Part shown: in pieces, positions 49,848 through 60,689 of the stretch
Layout: every line of letters starts with the position of its first letter
Numbering within the stretch: the first letter of the stretch is position 1
Source of the DNA: Colius striatus
Taxonomy: Eukaryota; Chordata; Aves; Coliiformes; Coliidae
Direction: 5' to 3'
Assembly: GCF_028858725.1 (NCBI RefSeq)
Contig: NC_084759.1
Location: forward strand, 180,176,270 to 180,240,269
Length of the DNA: 64,000 bases
Notes under the pieces: generated by a model
Databases searched by the model: none
Told to the model about the DNA's origin: nothing
Seen by the model: the letters and a program-made list of their open reading frames with translations, nothing else
Program-made: the position numbers and the translations under genes

Positions 49848-51473
49848 TAAATTCTGGTTGGTGGACCACCAGCAAAGAGAATTGTTGCTCCCTTGCACCT
49901 GTTAACGTGTAGCACAGAGAAAGTTTTCTACCAAAACCTTTTGAAACTTGATGTTACTATTTTTTTAATCAAAGCAGTCATTTATAAAATGCTAATGATG
50001 GAAACAGAATACAGATTTTAATTCTATGATAATTCAGATTTGGAATGGAGCTGTTGCTTCAAGTTACTGTGACTTCACAAGTTACTATGTTTGTCAGGGT
50101 CATTCCTACAACTCCAGTAACTGGCGATAGTTTGAGTTTAGGGTGCTGCTTCACATACTCAAAAGCCTGAGGGCATACACAACTTCTATAGTCCTCTAGA
50201 AGTGGTACATTGTTAAGTAATGATGAGTGGATCATGAGCCTGCCTCCTGCATGTACAATATGATTTTCTCTTTATTCCTTCCCAGGTGCTCTAAATCAGA
50301 GATGCATTAGAAGACATTTTCTTTCTAAGGATTTTTTCAAGATAGGTCTTGGGAAGTGTCATAGGACTAGATGCTGGAGTGAGGTAGATAAAAAGTCTGC
50401 AGCATAGGAATGAGGCTCAGGGGAAGCATAGGCAATGTAGGCTTGCCCACAGTTTTAAGTTACCACTTGTGTTTTTCCAGGAGCTAGGCCTGAAGCAACC
50501 CACTTGAACCTTCTGGACTGTGTATCTTGTGCCATTGAGCTTAGAGATGCGGTGAACAATCTCACCCAATGTATGGTGTTGTTTTGAAATACACTGTTTA
50601 AAATTCAACATTTCAACGTGCATTTGAATAAAATTTTTTCTCCTTCTTTTCAATATAATGCGACTTCATTTGTTCTAGATGTTGAAACCAAGTATTAATT
50701 TGGTGGGCACTATTTAACTCATGCTACTGACTACTTATGCCTTAACTGAAGACAAAGCAAGTCCACCAAGTGGCCTTTTTTTTAAGCCAGGGTCTTAAGA
50801 ACCACTAGATACATATACTTGTAAATTAGTGAGTAGTTGTCTTAGCAAGGTAGCAGAGCTCTCTTTGAGGTTGGAGCATCTTGCTTTGGTTTATATAACT
50901 TTATACAAACTGAAAAATAGTTTTCAGTCAAGTTTATTTTCCTTTTGGACATATGGTTTTGAAAAGGATGATGGTTTTTTTTTCCTCTTGGGTGCCACAA
51001 GAGCAGTGGTGAGTTTTATTTTATGTATTGTTCTGTCATTGGATTGGTGTTTATTGAAATTCAGAGTGAATGTGTGTTAAGAATAGCCTGATATGGCAGA
51101 AATATCTGCTGGTCATTTCTCTCTCTCTTTTGTTTTTCTTAAACATATGCAGACTTCTGAAATCTATCCCATAGCATTCAGGTAGCAGTTACTTGGTCGG
51201 TATAGTGAAAATCTTCGGCCAAAATTTCAATTGTCATCTTTTAGAATTTGATTTAATGTGGAATTGTATCTTAGCACAATGTGCAAAACAAAGCAGGTTT
51301 TTGTTAGATGAGACTGTATGAGAATGCAGTTGTCAGTCAGACACTAGGCAAATAATATTATCACATGATCAAACCTGAGATTTTTAAGAAGACATTTTGA
51401 AGACTGGTGTTCTTGAAGCGTGGTTTGCATATTTATTTGAGTAAAAGTCTTGGGAGGTGATTTACGAGTGTAA

Positions 51474-51516
51474 CAGGAGTGAGTGGAGAACATAGCAGGA
51501 GTGAGTGGAGAACATA
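51474..51516. repeat. 22-bp tandem duplication, two copies
   Basis: CAGGAGTGAGTGGAGAACAT plus A occurs at 51474-51494 and again at 51496-51516, one base apart, giving a period of 22. The copies are identical, which suggests a recent slippage event. Confidence 0.92.
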
Positions 51517-51969
51517 ACGAAAATAAGTCTCCCCACGGTATACATTTTATAAGGTCATGGTCTAGCTAGCACCTTACTAGTCTCAGTATTTGCAGTGATG
51601 AGCAATGACAATGAAAGCTTCGTATTCTGAAGAAATCTTAGATATTAGAAATTAACATGCTTCTTAGTATATCTGTATCTTTGAACTGGATCCTTTTACT
51701 CCAGAGATTATATCTGTATGGAGAGTTTAGAAGCTCTGATAAAAGTTTCCACATTTTGCTGTGTAATTTTCCTGTTCAGGCAACATTTTAATTTTCTTGA
51801 TCAATAGAAATGGTAGTTTTCTATTTTAAAAATCTCAATTATCATGTATACTGTGCTTTGTAACTGTATTTTCCCACATCTAAGTAAATGGAACTCTGTT
51901 ATCTAGAGATAACTGTACTCCATGGGACACGGTAACTTGTTCTTTCTACAGTCCCTTATTTTTCCCTTA

Positions 51970-52320
51970 ATGCAGTGTGTTCTCTGGAAGGGGATGGGTA
52001 TCTGAGGTTGCATGTGAATCCTATGCGTTGCAGGAAAGGCAGTGTGATGGCAGGTGTGCTGCTGCTCCCTAAGTTCATGCCCCACCTCTGTGCAATGTGG
52101 CCCCACCTATGCCAGGCCAGGGTGGTTTCTTGCATGCTGGCTGTGCCCCTCTGCCTGGGGCTGTCTCTGCCGTCAGTGACGTGTGTCAGCCTTGTGCCGC
52201 TGAACAGGCCACAGGACGCCTGTAGCACCCGCTGGGGCTTCTGTTCAAGGCTCTGCAGGGGCCTGGAGTAAACTCCCGCTGAGCACCTCAGCTGCCACTT
52301 TGATTGCAGTTTTGCCCTTT
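51970..52320. other. GC-richer block of unknown identity in intron 3
   Basis: The stretch is clearly richer in G and C than its surroundings and is open on both strands (98 codons plus at 51975-52271; 90 codons minus at 51956-52228). Neither translation resembles a known protein, and no LTR or CR1 landmarks were recognised. It could be an old unclassified repeat, part of an LTR, or a regulatory element. Confidence 0.35.
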
Positions 52321-54390
52321 TTGATTCTCGCTGTGAGACAGCAGAGCACCTGGAGATTTGTTTTGAGTTGTCTGAACTCAGTGAATATAGTTAGTAAGAA
52401 GCTGACCAAGGTCACCATCCTGTAAGTGAGCTTATTTACCATTGCAGACATGAAAACCTTTTATCATATGTGACCTGCCTGCTTGGTATGAAAGCTTATT
52501 GGGTCAGTTTGTGACAAGTTAGTGTCAAACATTACAAAAGCAGCATGGATCAGCCTGCGTGTGTGTTTCTCTGCACATTTTTCAGTTTAACTTCTGTGTC
52601 CCTTGTACAATTTCAATGGTTGATAGTTCTCTTAAAAGTGTTTCTTAAATAGAGCTGAACCTTTTCATAAAAATGAAGAGGAGGTGATAAAAGGGAAGCT
52701 GAAATAAAAGAAATATATATTTCAGTATTTAAAAGACCTCAGATGTCAGGGTAATATCTGTATGCAAAGAAATAAAAAAGTAGTGTGCACATGTGAATGT
52801 TTAAAGATGTGAACAAAAATTGTTTTATTGTTGGTATTGTTTCTTTTCCTTAAATGAGCATAGCTATTACAACTGGGATAAGATATAGAGTGGGGTCCTC
52901 TGGGCTTTGAATAACAGCGTGTAAATAATGGATTTTAGGCTATTTCTTGTCTATATATTGTCTATGGTAACATAACTGAGTTAAAGGAGATGTTACACGT
53001 ACTGTTTATCCTCTTTTAGTTAAATCAGCACAAAGTAGCTGGGCGTGTATGCGATATAAGCAGCAAAAACTTGGACGAGTTGATTGCGTTTGTTTGACTT
53101 GGCATTCTTTAGTAGTTTTGATGAAGTTTCCTAACAAATTTGTAACTTTTGGGGATATGCCAAAGGACTAAGGAAACAGCTTAACTTACATGGATATTTA
53201 AAAATGTTGCATGGGATGACCCTTTTAACTTCAGGTCTAACTTTCATCCCAGGCATAATGAAAAGATAATGAAAGATAAGCTTGAGTGTCTGAGAGCTCA
53301 TTTTTTTTCCCCAGCTATGAGTTGATCTAATAAAATATACTGTCACTACCTACATACCAAGCCTGTCATAATTTATGCCATTCAGAATAGCTTTTGAGAG
53401 CTTGGGTTACAGTCAACAGATGTGATATTTTACTTTGATGAAACCAAATGTATTTGATAAAGGAACTAAGGCAGATGTACTGTTTTGGAGTCTTTTTGTG
53501 TGAAGTATACCTCTGTACAGTGTTTGACACTCCACACCCTCACTTTTGTATGGTGCTGATCTGTAAACTCTTTTTAATTAGAGAAAAGTATAATAGAAGA
53601 ATTGAAAAGAAACAGATATTTGATCCTGATGTAGTATATTGTGGAGGTCCTAAGAAAAAACTTATCTTCATTAATGATGGGCTTACGTACTGAGACAAAC
53701 TAATTTCTTCTTTCTCTGTGAAAGTATTTCATGAAAACTTAAACCCCAAGAAACTTGGGAGTTAAATATTTATCAACAGTTATCAACACCAAAGCAGATG
53801 GAGTTTGGTCCTTGATAAAGGCATACTCATAAGTCTTAGTTGGATTAGCTTTTCTCATGGGGAAAAGAAGAATGAGAAGACACTGAATTCTCAAGCAAAA
53901 TATAAGGACATAAAGAAATAGATCATTTTAAGCTAGCATCTCTTTACAGTAATACAGTGTCATAAGTGTGATATTACTATGTTATGTCTCTATCAGCAAA
54001 TACTAAAATATATTAAAAATTTCCAGAAAAGTTGTTCGCAGACATTAAGGTCATAAAATTTACTCTTTTTTTTCAAAATCTTCTCAAATATATAAAGTAA
54101 GTTTAGTTCCAGTTGGATTAATGTATTCTGTTAGTCACTCACCTGAAAAAAATAGTAGAATTTTGATGTGGTATAGCCAAAGAGCAGAAGTTAAGTATAG
54201 TCTTTATTTTTAACTCTTAAAACAGTTTTGAAGGGTAAAATAATTTGAAATTTATAATAGTGCTTTCAGTCTTGGAATTTGGAAAGAATTATTAGAGTCT
54301 TGTAAGCAGTGAAATGTATTTTTGTGGTCTCTTCATCATGGTAATGAAAAACGTGAGATCATCTATTTTGGAGTGAGTTTTGGACATAGG

Positions 54391-55224
54391 GATCAGTAAA
54401 TTTGCAGATGACACCAAGTTGAGCAGTGGGAATGTTGTTCTGCTTAAGGGTAGGAAGGATCTACAGTGAGATCTGGATGGGCTTGATCAATAGACCAAGG
54501 CCAATTGTATGAGGTTCAACAAGGCCAAGTGCCAGGTCCTGTACTTGGGCCACAACAACCCCAGGCAATGCTACAGACTTGGGGCAGAGTGGCTGGAAAT
54601 GAAAAGGACCTGAGAGTGTTGGTTGACAGCTGGCTGAATATGAGCCAGCAGTGTGCCCAGGTGGTCAGGAAGACCAATGGTATCCTGGTTTGTATCAGAA
54701 ATAGTGTTATCAGCAGGACCAGGGAAGTGATTATGCCCCTGTGCTCTGCACTGCTGAAGCTGCAAATACTGTGTTCAGTTTTGGGCCTCTCACTACAAGA
54801 AGGACATTTTGGTTGTGGAGCATGTCCAGAGACGGGCAGCAAAGCTGGTGAAGGGTCTGGAGCACAAGTCTGATGAGGAGCTGAGGTTCTTTAGCCTGGA
54901 GAAGAGGAGGAGATGTGATCCCTCTCTACAACTACTTGAAAGGAAGTTGTGGTGAGGTTGAGGGTCAGTCCCAGGTAACAAGTGATAGGACTGGGGGAAA
55001 TTGCGTCAAGTTGCATCAGGGGAGGTTTAGATTGAAGATTTGGAAAAATTTATTAACAAAAAGGGTTGTTAAGCATTGGAACAGGCTGTCCAGAGAAGTG
55101 GTTGAGTTGCCATCCCTGGACTTATCTTAAATATGTGTGGCCATTATTTAGTGGTGAGAGTAGCGTTATTAGGGTAGTGGCTGGACTTGATCTTTTCCAA
55201 TCTAAATGATTCTAAGATTCTATT
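54391..55224 (+). mobile_element. CR1 LINE 3' part, intron 3
   Basis: Plus-strand CR1 copy that begins in the middle of ORF2, exactly at the reverse-transcriptase catalytic motif (AAATTTGCAGATGACACCAAG codes KFADDTK). It continues with landmarks TGAGGTTCAACAAGGCCAAG, GCCAGGTCCTGTACTTGGG, GGCAGCAAAGCTGGTGAAGG and TTTAGCCTGGAGAAGAGGAG. It ends in CTAAATGATTCTAAGATTCT, the CR1 tail. The subfamily differs from the copy at 48283. Several frameshifts break the frame (frames at 54505-54873 and 54915-55130), so it is not active. Confidence 0.95.
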
Positions 55225-57130
55225 CTTTATCACATCTTCTTTGTGATTGGACTCCTCTGATGGTCACACTTTGCAACAGAAGTCAAAGGAAGTGGGTTTT
55301 AGCTGTGTATTTTTTTTCTGTGGAATTGACAGGTTGTTGTAGGAGTGTGGGTACTAGAGAAAGTTGCGTGGGTTTTGTGTAGCATGTAGATTTATTATTA
55401 TTACAAAAACCACACTACGACTGTATCTGGCTTTTACTTATAATTAAAACATCTGTAGATAAGAAGATAAGAAGTAGGAGTCATACATGGAAGAAATTAT
55501 TCATCCACACATTTTATCCAAATGTATTACAGACCTTGAAAGTCATGATTCTGAATGCAATGAGTTACGTAGGACTAGGTAACATCATGCTTTATCATGT
55601 GTTAAATAATCACTACTTGGAATGCTATTAAAAGTCAGTAATATGAAGAATATAAAAGCATGATTATTTCAGGTTTGTCCTTGAAATGTGGATCAAAGTT
55701 TATGTTCATTGTACAAATGAGTCATTGCAAGAATGAAGAAAGCGGTAAAGAATATATCTATGTTAAGTGTTTGTGTAGATTAAGTAAAATTGTTATATGA
55801 AGATATTCTAAACAGAAAACAAGTTTTGCCATCTGGGGAGAAGGAAATAAACAGCAGATAAATAAATCCTTCTAGCATTTCAATCAATGAAGAAAAGATG
55901 GGAAAAAAAGAGTTTCCGTTTTAGCACTAATGACCAAAATTTTTTCTGTATCTTGGACCATTTTTGTTAACTTTTAGCTTTGAAGTACTTTTAGTTAGAT
56001 CAGCACACCTTCTTGGTTTAATGGTTTTTTTTTTTAGGTTATGAAAGAAAAGTTCTTTTGTGGGTACAGAAAGTGCTTTCTGAGTGCAGTCCCTTTTGTT
56101 TAACCTATGAACCTTGTCTCTTTGCCAATCAATAAATAGTATATAATAATTTCTGTGAATGTTTATTTCTCTTTCTACAATTTTACATATTCCTGCATGA
56201 AGCATGCAAGATTTTTTTTAGTATCTCATTTTCAGTACCGATACACATAAAGTTACGTTGTGGTGTTTCATATAACAAAATATTTGCAGAACTAAATTTG
56301 TGGTATTAGCTTCTTTCAGCTGTGTTTTAAAGATGTGGAACAGTGAAAACCTTGGTTCTTCAAATATGAAGGCTTGTTTGATAGAACTCTTGGCCTCTTT
56401 ATCTTTTTCCTTCATATTAAAAGAAAATCTGAAAGGAGATTGTACCTGAACAAATTTAACACCATCTCCATGACAACTAGCTAATTAATTGCTATTGGTC
56501 TGGCTTTGGTCCTCTTCAGTGAACTAATACTCCCCAGCTTTATTTCATATATCTTCTGGGTTTTCTATGAAGGTCATTTTTTTAGTGACAGAATTTCTTT
56601 GAGAAAAACAGTCTTTGAGAAAAACAGTCTTTTAATGCAAGCAGCAACTTTCTTTAAAAGCAGCTCAGACTTCCCTGTGGTTTCCTCTCAATTTTGCTTC
56701 CTGCGTAGTAGTAGTGATTTTTTGAGGTTAATATATATTATGACATTACAGCACAGGTATTCCCAAGCTAAGTTTGGATCTAAGTAGTATAGTAAGTAGG
56801 AGAAAACAATCCTCAGCAGTGTGATGTTTAGAGTGGGATAAGAGCTCAGGTAATTACTTTGAATCTTGGGACAGATTTGCAGGTCTAAGCCTCTGTTGCT
56901 GCATTGCTGTAAGTATTCCCACTTACTCATGTAAAGTCATTGCTTTGCTATCCTACATTCACAGTTTCTGCGATGCTACAGGTTCTTAGAATTAATCAAG
57001 ATACTTGCTATAGTTACTGCATTTTTTTTATATTTATAAATATTTTTATTTATTTTTACTGTTGCAAGTAATTGCAAGCTTTTGCCTGTGATAGAACATA
57101 ACATCTGTAGATGGTCAGACCAATTGCTAT
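55225..57130. other. MDFIC intron 3, between CR1 and LTR
   Basis: Unassigned AT-rich DNA. A 16-bp sequence CTTTGAGAAAAACAGT is tandemly duplicated at 56597-56612 and 56613-56628. No gene or repeat family was recognised. Confidence 0.5.
56597..56628. repeat. 16-bp tandem duplication, two copies
   Basis: CTTTGAGAAAAACAGT is present twice in direct succession without a mismatch. A small slippage product. Confidence 0.9.
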
Positions 57131-57673
57131 TGTCCTAGTTTAACCCCAGGTGGCAACTAAGCAGCAAACAAACAGCTGCTTGCTCCCGTGGGGGAGAGAA
57201 TAGGAAGGGTAATAGTAAAAAGAATCGTGAGTAGAGATCAAGACAATTTAACAGGCAAAGCAAAAGCTGTGTGTACAGGCGGAACGAAATAAGGAATTCA
57301 TTCCCCACTTCCCATGGGCAGGCAGGGCTCAGCCATCTCCAGGAAAGCAAGGCTTCATCATATGTAATGGTTACTCAGGAATACAAATACCATCACTCTG
57401 AACATCCCTGCCTTCTTTCTTCTCCCAGCTTTACATGCTGAACATGATGTCCTACAATCTGGAATATGCCTGTGGTGAGTTGGGGTCAGCTGTCCTGGCT
57501 GTGTCCCCTCTCAACTCCTTGTCCATCCCCATCCTACTTGCTGTCAGGGCAGGGTGAGACCTTGTCTCTGTATAAGCACCGCTCAGCAATAAATAAAACA
57601 TCCCTGTGTTTTTAACACTGTTTTCAAACAAATATAAAACATAACCTCATATTAGCTACTGTGAAGAAAATAT
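57131..57673 (-). mobile_element. LTR of an avian endogenous retrovirus, antisense, intron 3
   Basis: It begins TGTCCTAGTTTAACCCCAGG followed by TGGCAACTAAGCAGC, which is the reverse complement of the usual 3' end of a common avian LTR. Inside are TTCCCCACTTCCCATGGGC, GCCATCTCCAGGAAAGC and TATGTAATGGTTACTCAGG, then CTGTCCTGGCTGTGTCCCC, all in the order expected for the reverse complement. Near the far end TATTAGCTACTGTGAAGAAA matches the 5' part of the family, but the final 30 or so bases are missing or decayed, so the copy is slightly truncated. It is related to the copy at 18369 but belongs to a different subfamily, and it lies about 0.73 kb upstream of exon 4. Confidence 0.82.
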
Positions 57674-58400
57674 ATGTATTTATTTTTCGGGTGCCATATA
57701 TTTTGCAGGCAATTTGTGGGACACCTCAATTGTATCATGTAATTTAGCAGTAGTTAAAAGAGGTAGACACTGTGTTCTGACTGAATGTTTTATGTATTGT
57801 TAAAAGTACAGAAATGTATATAACATGCTGTTGGGCTGGTTTTAAGATGTGCATAAAACTATAAAGAAAGAAAAAAATGCCTTGACAAATTCTCTTTATT
57901 TTTCTTCAGAACTAGGAAGCCAGCAAAACAGATGCAGAAGGGCAAGATGCACTGGGAGAGGCTGGAAATAGTTTTAGATAGTTTCTTTCATAAGCTGATT
58001 TTTTACTGTTTGGTTTTAATCACTTTATGGACTTGCTGAAAAAAGTTACAGTTGAAGATAGTAGGTACAGATATTTTACATAATAAATGACTGGAGAGCT
58101 GGATCTAAGCCAGCGTTTAATACTTGGGATTTGCATAAAATGAAGTGGGGAAAGGGAATTTGCGCCAAAGGCAATAGCGAACTGCAGACAAGATAGGCTC
58201 CAAAAGTGACCTTGAAGATGGAGAACTTGTTCTTTCCAGTGTGAGATAATATCTATTTTGAATTGTTGTCTCTCACATACTTATTTGACAATATGATATA
58301 TTTAGAATGATATGTTAATGATTTCTCCTTTTTTCTTTTCCTTTGTTTGTTTGTTTTGGTCGTTCATACATGACATGCTACTGAACTGGTATGTATGAAG
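57674..58400. other. End of MDFIC intron 3 and exon 4 acceptor
   Basis: Unassigned DNA up to the acceptor AG at 58399-58400. The pyrimidine-rich tract (TTTCTCCTTTTTTCTTTTCC and following TTTG repeats, about 58321-58358) ends about 40 bases before the AG, and no other AG lies between them. The base before AG is A (GTATGAAG). Confidence 0.7.
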
Positions 58401-58648
58401 ATTGCTGTGTTCACTGTATCTTGGCTTGCTTGTTCTGTGAATTTCTTACTCTCTGTAACATTGTTCTGGGACAAGCATCCTGTGGCATCTGCACGTCGGA
58501 GGCCTGCTGCTGTTGCTGTGGGGATGAGATGGGGGATGACTGTAACTGCCCATGTGATATGGACTGTGGCATAATGGACGCATGTTGTGAATCTTCAGAT
58601 TGCTTGGAGATCTGCATGGAATGCTGTGGGATCTGCTTCCCATCATGA
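58401..58648 (+). CDS. MDFIC: MDFIC coding exon 4: I-mfa domain (residues 167-248)
   Basis: The last coding exon joins in phase 1: the G left from exon 3 plus AT gives D167, then CCVHCILACLFCEFLTLCN. The exon encodes 82 residues with 24 cysteines, including a run of five (residues 202-206, SEACCCCCGDE) and the patterns CNCPCDMDC, ACCESSDC and ECCGICFPS, ending in TGA at 58646-58648. This is the I-mfa domain, shared only by MDFI and MDFIC, and it looks identical or nearly so to the human domain as I recall it. The domain binds metal, mediates contact with transcription regulators and, through palmitoylated cysteines, inserts in the pore module of PIEZO channels (published for mammals). An ATG at 58391 in the same frame lies upstream of the acceptor in intron sequence and is not a likely start. 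Confidence 0.98.
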
Positions 58649-59638
58649 AATATTTATCCCTTTTTATTTTATTCTCTGTAAAACTGGAGAGCTTTTCTTT
58701 AAATATGTTTGAAGGAAGACAAGGTAAGATTTTTCACACAAACAACTGGTATTGCACTGTTAATTCCCTATATATAAATATTTTTTTAAAAAGCAATCCT
58801 CAAATCTGTATTCTAGCACAAATTGTATAGTTTTTGTATGTGAAATTCAAGCTACATTCCATCTTCCTTTTGGCCTTGCAAATGGAAGACTATTGAAACT
58901 GAACTAGAGGCCTGATACCACAGGCTATATGAGGAAAAAATTACCATTTGGATAGAGTGACAGATTTTGATCAGAGAAGAGACTACAGGACAAAGCCTTA
59001 ACTATTTACCTTTAACTGCTTTAATGTTTAAATACTCAAATGTCTCCATTAACAGTCATTCTGAAAAGCAATTTTTTTTTATTTCATTGTCTTTGGATTG
59101 AAAGCAACTTTGCTCCATTATTTTAAACTTAATTCAGAAGTCAATATCAGGAATCTACTGTTGTTTTTACTACAGTGGTCACATTGGCAGTATTTCTTTT
59201 GCTTTCAATATCTCATTTATTTGAGAGAGATTCCTTGTATTTTCCATTGTCAGCATTGATACTATGGGAAGAGTTGGCAAAGTCAATTAAAGTTTCTTCA
59301 TGGACTACAAAACCAAGATTTCATTGTTATCAATCAAGACAGAATAGAGAACTTATATTTTACTTCAATACTAATATTACTTGAAATACTTCTTTTTAGA
59401 AAGAGACTTTGGAAATCTGTGTGGACATTAAATATATCCTTAGACTAACAGTTCTTCAAAATTTGGCCATAAAAGTGAGAGGTTATCAGAAGTTAACTGA
59501 AGAAACTATGAGTGGTCCTATAAATGTTTGAGGCTTTAGAACCGGTGTTAACGTAGCTTCGTATTTATTTCTTCACCATGGCAGAATTTAAACAGGGTGT
59601 AAAGATAAAATGGACTTGATCAGAGAATTCTGTCACTG

Positions 59639-59644
59639 AATAAA
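59639..59644 (+). terminator. MDFIC: Possible proximal poly(A) signal
   Basis: AATAAA within ACTGAATAAAAAAAAAATG, about 1.0 kb after the stop codon. The following A run would cause internal priming in cDNA data, so apparent ends here must be judged with care. Confidence 0.35.
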
Positions 59645-60660
59645 AAAAAAATGCAAAAATATTTATTCTCAGAGAAGTTTTAAGTGTTATTTTAAAATAA
59701 CTGCGCAAAAGATACTTAAAAACTATATTACCCTTTTATTTTTAAAAGAATTGAGTTTTTAAATGTTTGCAAAACATAGTTGGGATCTGGCAAGAATTGT
59801 GAAATGAATTTGGTCCAACATATAAAGGGCTTTAAGCCATTCCCAAATTTAGGGAATAATTATACTAATTTTCTTTACTACCTGCTAATTTCTCCCCTCC
59901 ATGTCTGTAGCTTATTAACTTTTCTGTGTAAACTGCCTACACATCTTGATCTCACTTATTTAAACTTTCCTATCTACAGTCTAGATATCCCATTTGTAGA
60001 TTGTTGGGTCTCAGAAATTTAGGCCTTGTTACAGGAGTCAATAGTGTATTTCTGTTGAGTGAATTGACCATAAATGTCTCTTTCCACTGTAGTGAATTCA
60101 GTTTATGCAAATGTGACAAGCTAAAGATCACAGGAGTATGAAGCTAAGTCAAGAAATGATCTGATACTAACCAAAGCTTCTCCCTGTGAACACTGACTAG
60201 TAGTGCCTACTACTGCAAGTTATCACTGAAGTTAACATAGCTGAATGCTCAACTATACTAGGGAGCTGGGAGATGTTACGTTTTGCCTTAACATCTGCAA
60301 TACTGTGGTGTGTTCTGATGCAGATTTACTCGGAGAGTTTCTTATCTGTTGTTTTGATAGTTACTACAAGAATTCATTCTTATGGTGGGTTTTTTTCCCC
60401 GATATATTTGGCCAGATTCAGATCTGTGTTGCATAAACTAAGTGCATTTCCATTAATGTCAGAATTTTCCATTGGTTAAGCTCCAGCTAGAGAGCACAAA
60501 GATATTATGGTAATAGGCAAGCTAATAAGGAATCATATAGTTAAACTGATAAATTCCCTGAGCTCAGAATCAGGCCCATGGGGCTCAATTATGACTCCTA
60601 AAAGTCTGAACCACATTGGGAAGGGGGAAGAGGTACCTTGGTTGAGTGGCAGTGCCTGGA

Positions 60661-60689
60661 GGCATTTTGCCTTTGTAAGGCATAATGCC
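60661..60689 (+). repeat. 13-bp inverted repeat in the 3' UTR
   Basis: GGCATTTTGCCTT (60661-60673) and AAGGCATAATGCC (60677-60689) pair with one mismatch around the loop TGT. On the transcript it would form a compact stem-loop. Confidence 0.85.

Larger units (their letters stand above)
48283..49848 (-). mobile_element. CR1 LINE with partial ORF2 (reverse transcriptase), intron 3
   Basis: The longest element in the window lies antisense to MDFIC. Its 3' tail is at 48283 (TTCACAGAATCACAGAATGG). On the minus strand, three blocks of CR1 ORF2 follow in the expected order. Complement of 49775-49548 codes WRKANITPVFKKGKKDNPGN and the YRPVSLTS motif; complement of 49297-48893 codes [17 protein letters not shown]; complement of 48900-48361 codes SALVRPHLEYCVQFWAP and the C terminus with [12 protein letters not shown]. 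The catalytic FADD motif is changed to FTDG ([10 protein letters not shown]) and the blocks are in different frames, so the copy is dead. An 88-bp segment is present twice out of order at its 5' end (49450-49537 and 49760-49847). Host genes are excluded because every open block matches CR1. Confidence 0.95.
49849..54390. other. MDFIC intron 3, middle part
   Basis: Unassigned DNA between two CR1 copies. It contains a 22-bp tandem duplication (51474-51516) and a GC-richer block (about 51970-52320) of unknown origin. No exon or RNA gene was recognised. Confidence 0.5.

Noticed and set aside
58391..58400. An in-frame ATG just before the I-mfa exon, giving an 85-codon frame
   Set aside because: It lies between the pyrimidine tract and the acceptor AG, so it is intronic in the spliced message. 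A separate short transcript starting here has no promoter support.
58411..58646. Minus-strand frames of 66-68 codons opposite exon 4
   Set aside because: They are shadows of the Cys-rich coding strand (TGC/TGT codons read as Gln/Ser/Pro-rich text) with no independent support.
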